From positions 28,603,157 through 28,667,156 of the forward strand of contig OX578282.1 in the NCBI GenBank assembly GCA_951217055.1: DNA of 64,000 nucleotides, given 5' to 3'. The translations under genes and the position numbers were made by a program. The notes beneath the pieces are model-generated. The model made no database searches. It saw nothing but the letters and a program-made list of their open reading frames with translations, and was not told the origin of the DNA. Below, one piece after another: positions 46,642 to 57,319 of the stretch. The DNA is from Gerris lacustris. Its lineage: Eukaryota > Arthropoda > Insecta > Hemiptera > Gerridae. Each line of letters opens with the position of its first letter. Within the stretch, counting starts at the first letter, position 1.

Positions 46642-46773
46642 ATCACAATATCCTTCTTGCCTTTTTTTGTTGTAAAAAAACATTTTTCAAAATTTCTGAC
46701 TGGGCCCCCCAGGACCGTGGGCCCCCCCGCACCGCGGGGGCTGGCGGTAGCTATATCCGGCCCTGCTCGGAAG

Positions 46774-47344
46774 CAATATATATATTATGTTAATTCATCT
46801 AGCCAGAGTGGATAAATGAAGAGTTGCTCTTGCATATCCTGCGATGGACAACATACGCGTTGATTAATAGTGTTGTTTGATAAAGGTATTTTTTTTATTT
46901 GTACGCAATATTTTCTCAAAAAGCTCAGCAAGAATTAATAATATCCTTCATACAAATTTGATCTAGGTTTCTTTTCAAACTTTTCATTGTTTCAGCCATA
47001 ATATTTGAAGTAATTTTCTCCGTCCATAAATATTTAGTTAAATTGGTTGGGGTACCTTTGAAAAACGCTTCTGTGTCTCATAAAAAATTCAAGAGATATT
47101 TCTTTCAACTTTGGGCGATTTTTTTCTATAAGCGCCTTGATAATTTATTAATGAATATATTTGCCAACATATTGCTGCAAATTACACATTGGGGTAGATC
47201 TAATCCTAACTATTTAAACTAAATATACCATTAGGTATAATGGTATAAAAATAATATACCATGGTTTCTGCTGTAAAATAAACATAAGGTAAGAATAATT
47301 CCTGAAAACATGTGGGAGAGATTAGTTTTCGTATGTACATTTAA
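46774..47344. other. Unassigned AT-rich stretch
   Basis: No gene or repeat recognised between the hAT-like element and the Fam-B copy. Confidence 0.5.
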
Positions 47345-47850
47345 TTATTATAAAATATTTCATCAAAATGTATCATAAAAATAACTTCTCCTGGGCGGGA
47401 AATCGAACCCGGGCTCTCTCCGCCCGCGTTTTTAGGTATTTTCTCAGGAACTAGATTTTTCCCGGGAAAACGACTTTTATCGTTAGATTCGTATTTAAAA
47501 GGACTACATATTAGAATTTTTTTAATCAAAATCATCGGAACCGTTTTCGAAAAAATATTTTTTTTTTTTCACGTTTTTTCAGAGTTAATGGGGTTAGCGC
47601 CCCCAAATTTGGAGCAAAAATTCGTTTCTCGATTTCTCCTCGGGGTATGATTTTTCTGAACATGTATGCCAAATTTCGTCAAAATCGGCCCAGTAGTTTA
47701 AGCTCCAGGCGTCTGCACAGACGACAGACATACATTTTTTAAATACCTTTTTTGGACTCAGGGGACCTCAAAACGCGTGTACATTCTTCAAGATCTCAAA
47801 ATCAAATTTTCCTGCCATCACAATAATTTCTCTTTATATGAGAAAGTAAA
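47345..47850 (-). mobile_element. Fam-B element, inverted copy
   Basis: The reverse complement keeps the Fam-B order: agaaattattgtgatggcag, cacgcgttttgaggtcccct, gattttgacgaaatttggca, catacatgttcagaaaaatc, ccaaatttgggggcgctaac, cggttccgatgattttgatt, ttcccgggaaaaatctagtt. Then comes agcccgggttcgatttcccg (T-arm/B box) and agttatttttatgatacatt. It is cleaner than the copy at 38665. The T-arm-like CGGG(TTCGATTT)CCCG is intact. Confidence 0.75.
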
Positions 47851-48724
47851 ATGCGGTTATTAAAAAGTGTTTGTCCGTAATATTTAGTCTGTGTAGACGT
47901 GCCTAAAATACCAAATGTCGATTAAATTTGGCATACTTATTCTTAAAAATCACACCCCCAAAATAATTATCGATTTTACACGGATAAAATCTAGTTTACG
48001 AAATATTGATGACATTATATTTTAATAAAAAATGTATTGTAAATAAAATGTAATGGTAACATTTTGCTAAAAATTTCTAAGTCGAGTTTACATATTTGTA
48101 GCGACACGGTAAGCGATGTTTTTTTACAATATGAAATTCCAAGACAGAAAAATATTATATATTTAATACATTTTTTGTTACGAAACAGGAAAATATTTTT
48201 TAACAATATAAAATCCTAAGACCTAAAAAAAAACTTTAGTAGATTATTGTGCTACAAGTGTAAGCTATTTAGTAGAGGGTAATCAATATTTTTTAACAAG
48301 GTATGGATCGCGGCCCCGCGATGCGGGCCCGCGCGGGCCCATAGTTACACCACTGTGTATACATATTATAAGGTTTAATAAATAATATCATTTGTATTAT
48401 ACTATTTAATATACATATTAACATATTATTAGATTAAATTATGTTTCTGTGCATTTACAGAAATAACAACATTAAGAAAGAAATCAATAAGTTCTTAGAA
48501 TGAGGGTGTTAAAAACAGTAAAAGACTCAGTTTCTTGTTGTTGTTGTTGTTAAAATGAATCAAAAAGAGAGTAACCCGATCTTATTAAATAGCTTCCATG
48601 AATGGTTTTGCTAGGACCGACGCGACGGTAAGATTGAATTGTTCCAAGGAATCTTTAGCACGAACGACATATACATTTTTAACACACACAAAGTTTTAAG
48701 ATTTACTTTATTTATGAATACTTG
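47851..48724. other. Noncoding stretch with a hAT-MITE end and a GC patch
   Basis: 48308-48354 reads gatcgcggccccgcgatgcg, then ggcccgcgcgggcccatagt and tacaccactg. It ends like a hAT MITE (CAGTGGTGTA read inversely) and contains the most GC-rich run of the window, including the palindrome GCGGGCCCGC. No left end is clear. A (GTT)n run is at 48536-48551. The rest is AT-rich. Confidence 0.45.
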
Positions 48725-48785
48725 TGACACCTGGTAGGAACTTCCTACCGGGTGTGTCCCGTCACACCACACGTATTTTATTTTT
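48725..48785. repeat. Fam-C end fragment
   Basis: cctggtaggaacttcctacc followed by gggtgtgtcccgtcacacca and cacgtatttt matches the right ends of the Fam-C copies at about 21640-21665 and 45385-45430. It confirms that the cgggtgtcccg segment belongs to the family. Confidence 0.65.
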
Positions 48786-49064
48786 TTCCAAATAATTGCG
48801 TAAGCTTAGTTAATAATAACGAATACGCTTATTTTTGCTAGGCATAAAAGGCTTGTAAAGCAAAAGCAATAGCTAGGGATATTAGAAAGTACAGCATTTA
48901 CAGGTTGGCATTAATAGCATAATTTTAATTCATATTGAAGCATTGTCTCCTCTTTTTCTTTTTTACTGGTTTTTCTATTTTGACCTATATTATTTTAATT
49001 TCATTACTCGATCCTTTAATAAAAATAAGTTTCCTAAAATCTTGGTTAAAGCATATTGTTATTG

Positions 49065-49171
49065 CTTCCGAACTTACCAAAGGTAACAGAAGAAGAAGCT
49101 ATGTCGTGATACAATTTTTTCGCTCTTCAAAACGATCACATAGCTTCAGTTACCTTCGGTAAGCTCGGAAG
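49065..49171. repeat. Palindromic repeat, 23-bp arms extended by shorter matches
   Basis: 49065-49087 (cttccgaacttaccaaaggt, then aac) and 49149-49171 are inverted copies with two mismatches. Inside them agctatgtcgtgat and gatcacatagct also pair. The right half (taccttcggtaagctcggaa) recurs at 40568-40588 as the target of the hAT-like insertion, and gaagctatgtgccacac recurs at 49274 and 49996. It is therefore a dispersed palindromic element. Confidence 0.75.
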
Positions 49172-50030
49172 AAAAATTAAAACAATTTTGACAGAGTATA
49201 AAAACGGGTGAAACAATTTAAAAAAGTAGACAATAAAAGCATAAAACCCAAAACTTAGGTATATGGGATACGAAGAAGCTATGTGCCACACCAATTGGCA
49301 GTATGTTTTTATTTATTCTTATATTATTATATTTATTTTGCTTCCGAGCTAACCGAAGTTGAGTACTCTTGAAGATACAAGGGTAAATAAATGTATGTTC
49401 GTGCTCATGTGGAAGAGAAACAAATGGGGGCTGAAGGTTGAAACATATATTGGACCAACAATGGTCTAATTATGACCTACCACACAATTTTAACGATAAC
49501 TTTAGAACGATAACGAAATAATTTTTTGTTATTAGATTTTTATTTATTAGTTAAATTAATACCTTTTATTATTGTTTGTTTTTTTAAAAAAAATATAATT
49601 TTGGTACCTCAAAGTACAGGGGTACAAAAATGTCAAAGTTAATCTTTTATAATATGGTGTGTATATCGTTTATCGTTGAAAAGCTCTTGAATAGTAGACT
49701 AATTTTTGTTACGTTATATTTTGTGTTATTTATAGTTTTGAGGGGGGTTTTCAACAAAACTGTTTATACAGCGGTTTCTACGATTTGGTTGCTGGGTTAT
49801 TTGTTTATTAAATTTATTATATGTGCGCTAACATTTGGTGGATTTTGGAGGCTTTGTTTCTCCGAAAAATGTTAGTTAGAACCAAAGTTATTAAATATTT
49901 ACTGGAACATTAGTTGAAATGTTCAAATTAAAGACTGAGTTATCGAGGTATTTTTATTTCTTAAACTGATCTTTTCTTTGCGTACATGAGCGCGAGGAAG
50001 CTATGTGCCACACTAATTGGCAGAGTATTT
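49172..50030. other. Noncoding stretch with repeat pieces
   Basis: Contains two copies of gaagctatgtgccacac plus aattggcag (49274 and 49996) and Fam-K-like sequence at 49440-49490. An 81-codon frame with ATG at 49630-49875 is strongly hydrophobic but has no recognised family, and its base composition is that of its surroundings; it is not called as a gene. Confidence 0.45.
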
Positions 50031-50394
50031 TACATGAATGAAAGTTAAAGCATCAATTTAGCAAAAGTTAAAGAGTGCAGATGGTTCAAATTGATCTGGG
50101 GCTATCTGCGGGTTACTTTCGATCAACTATAAAAGTTTCATACAAATAAGATAAGTACTTTTGAAGATATAAATGGGTCTGTCGGTCTGTCGCTGTATTT
50201 TTGCGATCCAACATATCTTAAAAACTACACGTCCAATTTTAATGACATTTAGAATGTTGGTCATGATAAGCCCATTGTTGGTCCCATACAACTTACTTTT
50301 ATAGTTTATCGCAAGTAACCCGCAGATAGTCCTAGATTAATTTTAACCGTCTGCACTCTTTAACTTTTGCTAAATTGATACTTAAATTCATGTA
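50031..50394. mobile_element. MITE with inverted repeats of about 90 bp
   Basis: 50031-50125 and 50300-50394 are inverted copies starting tacatgaat. They share tcaatttagcaaaagttaaa, gagtgcaga and ctatctgcgggttact, with about ten differences. The interior (50175-50290) carries Fam-K sequence (tgtatttttgcgatccaaca, cccattgttggtcc). No coding capacity. No target duplication could be assigned. Confidence 0.75.
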
Positions 50395-51405
50395 AAAAAT
50401 CAAAACAATTTTGACAGATTAAAAAACGGAGGAAAATATTAAACTAATTAGACAATAATGGCTTGTAAAAGCACCAATCAAAACATTAAATTTAAGTACC
50501 TTCAGTACTTTTGGTACGAACAGGCCCGCGGTAAGCATGATGCGCTCTGGGCCCAAGAGATACCCCCGCCCTTGACCCCCCCCCCCCCCGATTTTGATGA
50601 TATTTGGCAACATGTTCAGAAAAATCATACTCCGAGGCTAAATCAAGAAATGCATTTTTGCCCTGAAAAACGGTTCCGACGATTTTTATTAAAAACTTCT
50701 AAAATGTATTAGTACGTTTAAACTCGAATCTAACGACATAAGCAGTTTTCCTGAGGAAATAGCTTAAAACGCGGACGGATTCCCCGCCGAAAGTTATTTT
50801 TATGATAAATTTTCATGAAATGTTCAATAATAATTAAATGTAACTACCAAAACTAGCAATTGGAAAATACTGGGCTAAGTGTTATGAACTCGTATATCAG
50901 AAAGTTTGTCTGAGTTGTCTCAGACCGATTTTTTCATAGCAAATTCAATAATTATATCTTCAAAATCTGCCCAATGAAAAGAACTATAAAATTGTTTAGT
51001 TTATTATTGTCTCATATAAAGAGAAAATTTTAGTTTGATGGATTTACATGTTTTGAGGTCCCCTTAGTCCAAAAAAGTGGTTTTTAAAAAATATTGGGTG
51101 TCGTCTATCTATGCAGACGCCTGAGCCTTAACTACTAGGCCGATTTTGACGAAATTTGGCATACATGTTCAGAAGAATCATACCCCGAGGCGAGAAATTA
51201 GTTTTAGCTTCAAATTTGGATTCGGGGGCGTTACCCCCAAAAACTCTGAAAAAAACATGGAAAAAAAAATTATTTCTCGAAAACGGTTCCGACGATTTTG
51301 ATTAGAAAATGCTAAAATGTAGTCAAATCAAATCTGACGATATAAGCGGGTTTCCCGGGAATAATTTAGTTCCTGAGGAAATAGATTTTGTTGGGCCTAA
51401 CCTCG
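50395..51405 (+). repeat. Two partial Fam-B copies in tandem
   Basis: 50590-50835 carries gattttgatgatatttggca, catgttcagaaaaatcatac, cggttccgacgatttt, an incomplete acgcggacggattccccgcc and agttatttttatgataaatt. 51005-51390 restarts the family from ctcatataaagagaaaattt through ttttgacgaaatttggcata, gttacccccaaaaactctga and cggttccgacgattttgatt to gtttcccgggaataatttag. The order matches 38665-39185. A C run (50576-50588) lies at the first junction. Confidence 0.65.
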
Positions 51406-51789
51406 TGCGCCCCAAAACCTCTGCGCCCCTGGGCCGAGGCCCACCGGGCCCATTTGTTAAATAGGCCCTGGGTACAAAAGATACTTAAAGTTTGGGTACT
51501 GTGGAGTTTGTGTACCAGTTTGTCGAAATACTCTACTTTTTATTTGTTTTACTGTACCGTTTTTGCTTTTCATAGAATCGAGCTGAAACTCATAGGGTAC
51601 TTACTACGTCATAGTAGTAAAATGTGCGTGACAGGAGAACCTTAAATTTATCACTGTACTCTGTCTATGAGGGGTACAACATAGGTGTGTAACTCTGTTT
51701 CAGAAATAGTACTTACTTCCTTATTGGCACACTATTTTGAAGCTAAGCTCAAAATCAAGTAAATTAAACTATCTAAAACTAAGCAAATA
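51406..51789. other. Unassigned stretch with a GC patch
   Basis: 51408-51452 is rich in gggcc and ggcccacc words, like the hAT MITEs above, but no ends are clear. No gene recognised. Confidence 0.45.
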
Positions 51790-52084
51790 AAAAATAAAGT
51801 ACTTAGGTAATGCTCAAATGGATCTAAATTGTGTTGTATATGATATGTTCGCTTGGGCAGTGTTTTTACATTTAATTTGCTTAATTGCTTAATTTAATTA
51901 ATCCTAAGCAAATAAATGATTAAGTACTTAGGTAAAGCCCATGTGGATCTAAATCGTGTTGTATGTGAAATGTTCGCTTACAAAATGTTTCTATATAATA
52001 TTGGCTGCTAAGGAGGTATGACAAAAAAAAAGTATTTTCAAAAAAAAAAAATGTTATTTAAATATTACTATCAATTTTTAGTTC

Positions 52085-55000
52085 TCAATTAACTTAAACT
52101 GTCAGAAGTAAGATGTAATGTATTTAGGGTATGCACATATAGATCCAAATGGTGTTGTATGTGAAATGTTCGCTTAGGAGGTGTTTTTATATTATATTGG
52201 CAGCTAGGGAGGTACGACAAAAAATGTTTTTTTTTTTTTTTTTTATTAAATGATATAATATTTAGTTTACAATTTACTTAAACTCTCAGAAATAAGAAGT
52301 AATGTATTTAGGGTATGCACATATAGCTCAAAATGGTGTTGTATGTGAAATGTTCGCTAAGGAGGTGTTTTTATATTATATTGGCAGCTAGGGAGGTACG
52401 ACAAAAAATGTTTTTTTTTTTTTTTTTTTTTTTTTATTAAATGATATAATATTTAGTTTACAATTTACTTAAACTCTCACAAGAATGATGTTATGTATTT
52501 AGGGTATGCACATATAGATCCAAATGGTGTTGTTTGAGAAATGTTCGCTTAGGAGGTGTTTTTATATTATATTGGCAGCTAGGGAGGTACGACAAAAAAT
52601 GTTTTTTTTTTTTTTTATTAAATGATATAATATTTAGTTTACAATTTACTTAAACTCTCAGAAATAAGAAGTAATGTATTTAGGGTATGCACATATAGAT
52701 CCAAATGGTGTTGTTTGAGAAATGTTCGCTTAGGAGGTGTTTTTATATTATATTGGCAGCTAGGGAGGTACGACAAAAAATGTTTTTTTTTTTTTTTATT
52801 AAATGATATAATATTTAGTTTACAATTTACTTAAACTCTCAGAAATAAGAAGTAATGTATTTAGGGTATGCACATATAGATCCAAATGGTGTTGTTTGAG
52901 AAATGTTCGCTTAGGAGGTGTTTTTATATTATATTGGCAGCTAGGGAGGTACGACAAAAAATGTTTTTTTTTTTTTTTTTTTTTTTTTTATTAAATGATA
53001 TAATATTTAGTTTACAATTTACTTAAACTCTCACAAGAATGATGTTATGTATTTAGGGTATGCACATATAGATCCAAATGGTGTTGTTTGAGAAATGTTC
53101 GCTTAGGAGGTGTTTTTATATTATATTGGCAGCTAGGGAGGTACGACAAAAAATGTTTTTTTTTTTTTTTATTAAATGATATAATATTTAGTTTACAATT
53201 TACTTAAACTCTCAGAAATAAGAAGTAATGTATTTAGGGTATGCACATATAGCTCAAAATGGTGTTGATGAGAAATGTTCGCTTAGGTGGTGTTTTTATA
53301 TTATATTGGCAGCTAGGGAGGTACGACAAAAAATGTTTTATTTTTTTTTTATTAAATGATATAATATTTAGTTTACAATTTACTTAAACTCTCAGAAATA
53401 AGAAGTAATGTATTTAGGGTATGCACATATAGATCAAAATGGTGTTGTTTGAGAAATGTTCGCTTAGGAGGTGTTTTTATATTATATTGGCAGCTAGGGA
53501 GGTACGACAAAAAAATGTTTTTATTATTTTTTTTTATTAAATGATATAATATTTAGTTTACAATTTACTTAAACTCTCACAAGAATGATGTTATGTATTT
53601 AGGGTATGCACATATAGATCCAAATGGTGTTGTTTGAGAAATGTTCGCTTAGGAGGTGTTTTTATATTATATTGGCAGCTAGGGAGGTACGACAAAAAAA
53701 TGTTTTTATTATTTTTTTTTATTTAATGATATAATATTTAGTTTACAATTTACTTAAACTCTCACAAGAATGATGTTATGTATTTAGGGTATGCACATAT
53801 AGATCCAAATGGTGTTGTATGAGAAATGTTCGCTTAGGAGGTGTTTTTATATTATATTGGCAGCTAGGGAGGTACGACAAAAAAATGTTTTTATTATTTT
53901 TTTTTATTAAATGATATAATATTTAGTTTACAATTTACTTAAACTCTCACAAGAATGATGTTATGTATTTAGGGTATGCAAATATAGATCCAAATGGTGT
54001 TGTATGAGAAATGTTCGCTTAGGAGGGGTTTTTATATTATATTGGCAGCTAGGGAGGTACGACAAAAAAATGTTTTTATTATTTTTTTTATTAAATGATA
54101 TAATATTTAGTTTACAATTTACTTAAACTCTCACAAGAATGATGTTATGTATTTAGGGTATGCACATATAGATCCAAATGGTGTTGTATGAGAAATGTTC
54201 GCTTAGGAGGTGTTTTTATATTATATTGGCAGCTAGGGAGGTACGACAAAAAAATGTTTTTATTATTTTTTTTTATTAAATGATATAATATTTAGTTTAC
54301 AATTTACTTAAACTCTCACAAGAATGATGTTATGTATTTAGGGTATGCACATATAGATCCAAATGGTGTTGTTTGAGAAATGTTCGCTTAGGAGGTGTTT
54401 TTATATTATATTGGCAGCTAGGGAGGTACGACAAAAAAATGTTTTTATTATTTTTTTTTATTAAATGATATAATATTTAGTTTACAATTTACTTAAACTC
54501 TCACAAGAATGATGTTATGTATTTAGGGTATGCACATATAGATCCAAATGGTGTTGTTTGAGAAATGTTCGCTTAGGAGGTGTTTTTATAGTATATTGGC
54601 AGCTAGGGAGGTACGACAAAAAAATGTTTTTATTATTTTTTTTTATTAAATGATATAATATTTAGTTTACAATTTACTTAAACTCTCACAAGAATGATGT
54701 TATGTATTTAGGGTATGCACATATAGATCCAAATGGTGTTGTATGAGAAATGTTCGCTTAGGAGGTGTTTTTATATTATATTGGCAGCTAGGGAGGTACG
54801 ACAAAAAAATGTTTTTATTTTTTTTTTTTATTAAATGATATAATATTTAGTTTACAATTTACTTAAACTCTCACAAGAATGATGTTATGTATTTAGGGTA
54901 TGCACATATAGATCCAAATGGTGTTGTATGAGAAATGTTCGCTTAGGAGGTGTTTTTATATTATATTGGCAGCTAGGGAGGTACGACAAAAAAATGTTTT

Positions 55001-55540
55001 TATTATTTTTTTTTATTAAATGATATAATATTTAGTTTACAATTTACTTAAACTCTCACAAGAATGATGTTATGTATTTAGGGTATGCACATATAGATCC
55101 AAATGGTGTTGTATGAGAAATGTTCGCTTAGGAGGTGTTTTTATAGTATATTGGCAGCTAGGGAGGTACGACAAAAAAATGTTTTTATTATTTTTTTTTA
55201 TTAAATGATATAATATTTAGTTTACAATTTACTTAAACTCTCACAAGAATGATGTTATGTATTTAGGGTATGCACATATAGATCCAAATGGTGTTGTATG
55301 AGAAATGTTCGCTTAGGAGGTGTTTTTATAGTATATTGGCAGCTAGGGAGGTACGACAAAAAAATGTTTTTATTTTTTTTTTTTTATTAAATGATATAAT
55401 ATTTAGTTTACAATTTACTTAAACTCTCACAAGAATGATGTTATGTATTTAGGGTATGCACATATAGATCCAAATGGTGTTGTATGAGAAATGTTCGCTT
55501 AGGAGGTGTTTTTATAGTATATTGGCAGCTAGGGAGGTAT
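52085..55540 (+). repeat. 185-bp satellite array, about 19 monomers
   Basis: The word tatttagggtatgca starts at 52121, 52305, 52496, 52677, 52858, 53050, 53231, 53411, 53596, 53781, 53966, 54150, 54335, 54520, 54705, 54890, 55075, 55260 and 55446. That is a period of 180-192 bp, settling to 184-186. Each monomer contains gttcgcttaggaggtgtttt, tatattggcagctagggagg and a T-rich tract whose length varies. Two variants occur, one with agaaataagaagtaatg (A), one with acaagaatgatgttatg (B). From 52305 they read A B A A B A A, and from 53596 on all are B. Edge monomers are the most diverged. Confidence 0.97.
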
Positions 55541-55639
55541 TCAATTATTTTAATTTTTCAAAAAAATCTGTTTAATAAAAAGAAGTAATTATTAGATTTT
55601 TACTTAATTGAAACTACACGAATAAATAATTTAGTAATG

Positions 55640-56035
55640 AGGTTATGGAATTATGGATCATATTGGTCTTCTATGCACTATGTTAAATCCAAATGGAGTA
55701 TGTGATAAGTTCGCTTGGGAGTTGTTATTATACTTTACTGGCTGCGCTATGGAGGTATGAATATAAAATGATTTCTTTCATAAAAAATAATGAGGAATTT
55801 AATTGTTGTTAAAAATGCTATTGTATGTGATATGAAGACTCGGATGTTCGCTAGGGAGGCATTAATGTCTGGAATGGCACCTCCGAGTCTCCCTTGCGAA
55901 CAGTCCGCAAGGGAGACTCGGATGTTCGCTAGGGAGGCATTAATGTCTGGATTGGCACCTCTGGCCGCGAGGGAGACATGGCCGCCAGGGAAGCGTTTTT
56001 GGCTGAAAATGTTCGCTAGGGAAGCAAGTTTATCC
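55640..56035 (+). repeat. Degenerate satellite flank with 78-bp direct repeat and hairpin
   Basis: A diverged monomer lies at 55660-55755. From 55837 a block starting gactcggatgttcgctaggg, ending aatgtctgg, is repeated at 55915 (period 78). Between them a perfect 17-bp inverted pair, tccgagtctcccttgcg at 55882-55898 and its complement at 55906-55922, forms a hairpin with a 7-base loop. The 104-codon open frame across it is a by-product of the repeats. Confidence 0.85.
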
Positions 56036-56036
56036 T

Positions 56037-56038
56037 TA

Positions 56039-56093
<55 letters not shown>
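56037..56093. repeat. (TA)n plus T run
   Basis: About 24 bp of TA dinucleotide followed by about 33 T residues, at the position equivalent to the (AT)n tract of the short Fam-F copy. Confidence 0.95.
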
Positions 56094-56096
<3 letters not shown>

Positions 56097-56405
56097 AGCT
56101 GTAAAGTAGACTCCTTTTTTCTCTCGAGAAAATAATTATATCTAAAGTTTTAAATTAAATAGCTTAAAATAGACGTAAACTAAGTGACAATAATGTGTAA
56201 GTTCCATTTTTAGTAAAGATATAAAAAAAATTGATGTAATCTGACAAAGTGATTATTACTAATTGAAAATATTTCTTGTAGGTATCACTCATATAAAGAA
56301 AACTTTACATAAATAAATCAATAAATAGAGAAATAGAATTAGAAGTTTTTTGAGTAATTCAGGGATATATGAAAAGGTCAGTTATTGTCTTTTGTTTTAA
56401 TTATA

Positions 56406-56860
56406 TTATATAATGTACATGTAAGATGTCTAGACAGAATTTTGATGTTACAAGTATGCATTTGTAGTTGTGTATAAAGTTGTATAGTATGTATGAATTA
56501 TTGTAATTAATAATATACCTACAAATTGTTTTTAGCTTGATAATGTCCCAAGGAAGGGATGAGTTGAAATATCGCCAAAAATATAATAATGAATAATGAG
56601 AGCTTAAAGGTTTCATTTATACTACCCATTAGTTAGACCGTGGAAGGAGTTTCGTTTTGAAACAAAAATATCGATAGACGGTAATACAACAATATTTCAT
56701 GTGTTTAATTGTGAACACATTTAATTTGTGTACAAAGGTATAAACTAAATTTTCGATTCTTAGCTAAATAAGAAATATTTGTATCTCCAGTAGGGACGAA
56801 AAGTAACTTTTTAGGGCTAAGACTGGATATGGATATGGAGCGTTAGTGGAGTTCATAATT
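56406..56860. other. Noncoding stretch with one relic motif
   Basis: 56534-56580 reads gcttgataatgtcccaagga, agggatgagttgaaatatcg and ccaaaaat. It resembles the hammerhead-like block at 45543 (same gaaatat-gccaaaaa ending) but the CTGAAGA part is damaged. The rest is AT-rich and unassigned. Confidence 0.45.
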
Positions 56861-57154
56861 AAAAGAAGAAGAAACAGTCTCTCCACGTAAAATATTTGTA
56901 TAATTCAAAGCGGCTTTCGGCCTCTATAAGGCCATCTTCAGTGCCGAAAAAGCTGGAAAAGTAAATCAACTAGAAAGTCTCTTGAAAGTGTCTCGTGCCA
57001 GCTTCTGGCTTCGCTTGACTCACCCATCCCTATGAGCCTTTCTAGTTGATTTGCTTTTTTAGCTTTTTGGGCACTGAAGATGACCTTATAGAGGCCGAAA
57101 GCCGCTTTGAATTATACAAATATTTTACGTGGAGAGACTGTTTCTTCTTCTTTT
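56861..57154. mobile_element. Inverted-repeat element with hammerhead-like motif in each arm
   Basis: 56861-56977 and 57040-57154 are inverted copies of about 115 bp with fewer than ten differences, around a 62-bp loop. Each arm carries, reading inwards to outwards, CTGAAGA, TGGCCTTATAGAGGCC (GGCCT / AGGCC stem, loop TATAG; the right arm has TGACC) and GAAA. These lie at 57074-57100 on the plus strand and 56915-56941 on the minus strand. The core therefore has the hammerhead layout with a short putative stem III (AAG-ccg-CTT). Stem I pairing is weak in cis. Transcripts of the whole unit would also fold into a long hairpin. Confidence 0.65.
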
Positions 57155-57319
57155 TTTAGGGCTAGTTTATAGGGTCTAATGTTGGTCATTTCATGCCCGT
57201 TCTTAAAAACAGGGAAATAATGTGAAAACGGGGATACAATGTAAAAACGGGATTAATCCACGTTCGCCAATCTAATTAGTTTGTAAATAGTAGAGAATGA
57301 ATGGCAAATGTAGTGAATT

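Larger units (their letters stand above)
40589..46765. mobile_element. hAT-like element of about 6.2 kb carrying nested insertions
   Basis: The left end cagggccggat and the right end atccggccctg are perfect 11-bp inverted repeats. Each is bordered by an exact 8-bp direct duplication, CTCGGAAG, at 40581-40588 and 46766-46773. An 8-bp duplication with CAGGG-type ends is the hallmark of hAT transposons. The target is a palindromic repeat related to 49065-49171. No hAT transposase is seen, and much of the length is later insertions: a hammerhead-like inverted-repeat pair (40876-45636), a Fam-C element (41213-45430), a LINE (41884-45295) and a small hAT MITE (46395-46641). A second hAT-like end, cagggccgc, at about 45925 may belong to another nested element. 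Confidence 0.8.
51790..56405 (+). mobile_element. Fam-F satellite-bearing element, large copy
   Basis: The right end, 56345-56405, is inversely repeated at 37217-37275 beside the short copy. Inside, both copies have a TA tract and motifs gttcgctagggagg. This copy has expanded a 185-bp monomer into an array of about 3.5 kb. The left limit is uncertain: two diverged monomers at about 51808 and 51932 precede the array, and I found no match to the other copy beyond them. No transposase is visible. Structure (unique end, microsatellite, hairpin, internal satellite) recalls tandem-repeat-carrying non-autonomous elements, but the superfamily is unknown. Confidence 0.6.

Noticed and set aside
45925..46765. 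Alternative hAT element using the cagggccgc end at 45925 with the right end at 46765
   Set aside because: The left flank has no match to CTCGGAAG. The 40589 end gives both an 11-bp end match and an exact 8-bp duplication.
49630..49875. 81-residue hydrophobic frame with ATG
   Set aside because: T-rich DNA encodes hydrophobic residues by default. No signal peptide pattern or family recognised.
52085..55540. CRISPR array
   Set aside because: Units are fully repetitive at 185 bp with no unique spacers, in eukaryotic DNA. It is a satellite.
55790..56104. 104-codon frame with repeated MFAREALMSG peptide
   Set aside because: The peptide repeat comes from the 78-bp DNA repeat and hairpin; the same DNA motif occurs in non-coding frames and inverted at 37.5 kb, and the frame ends in a microsatellite.
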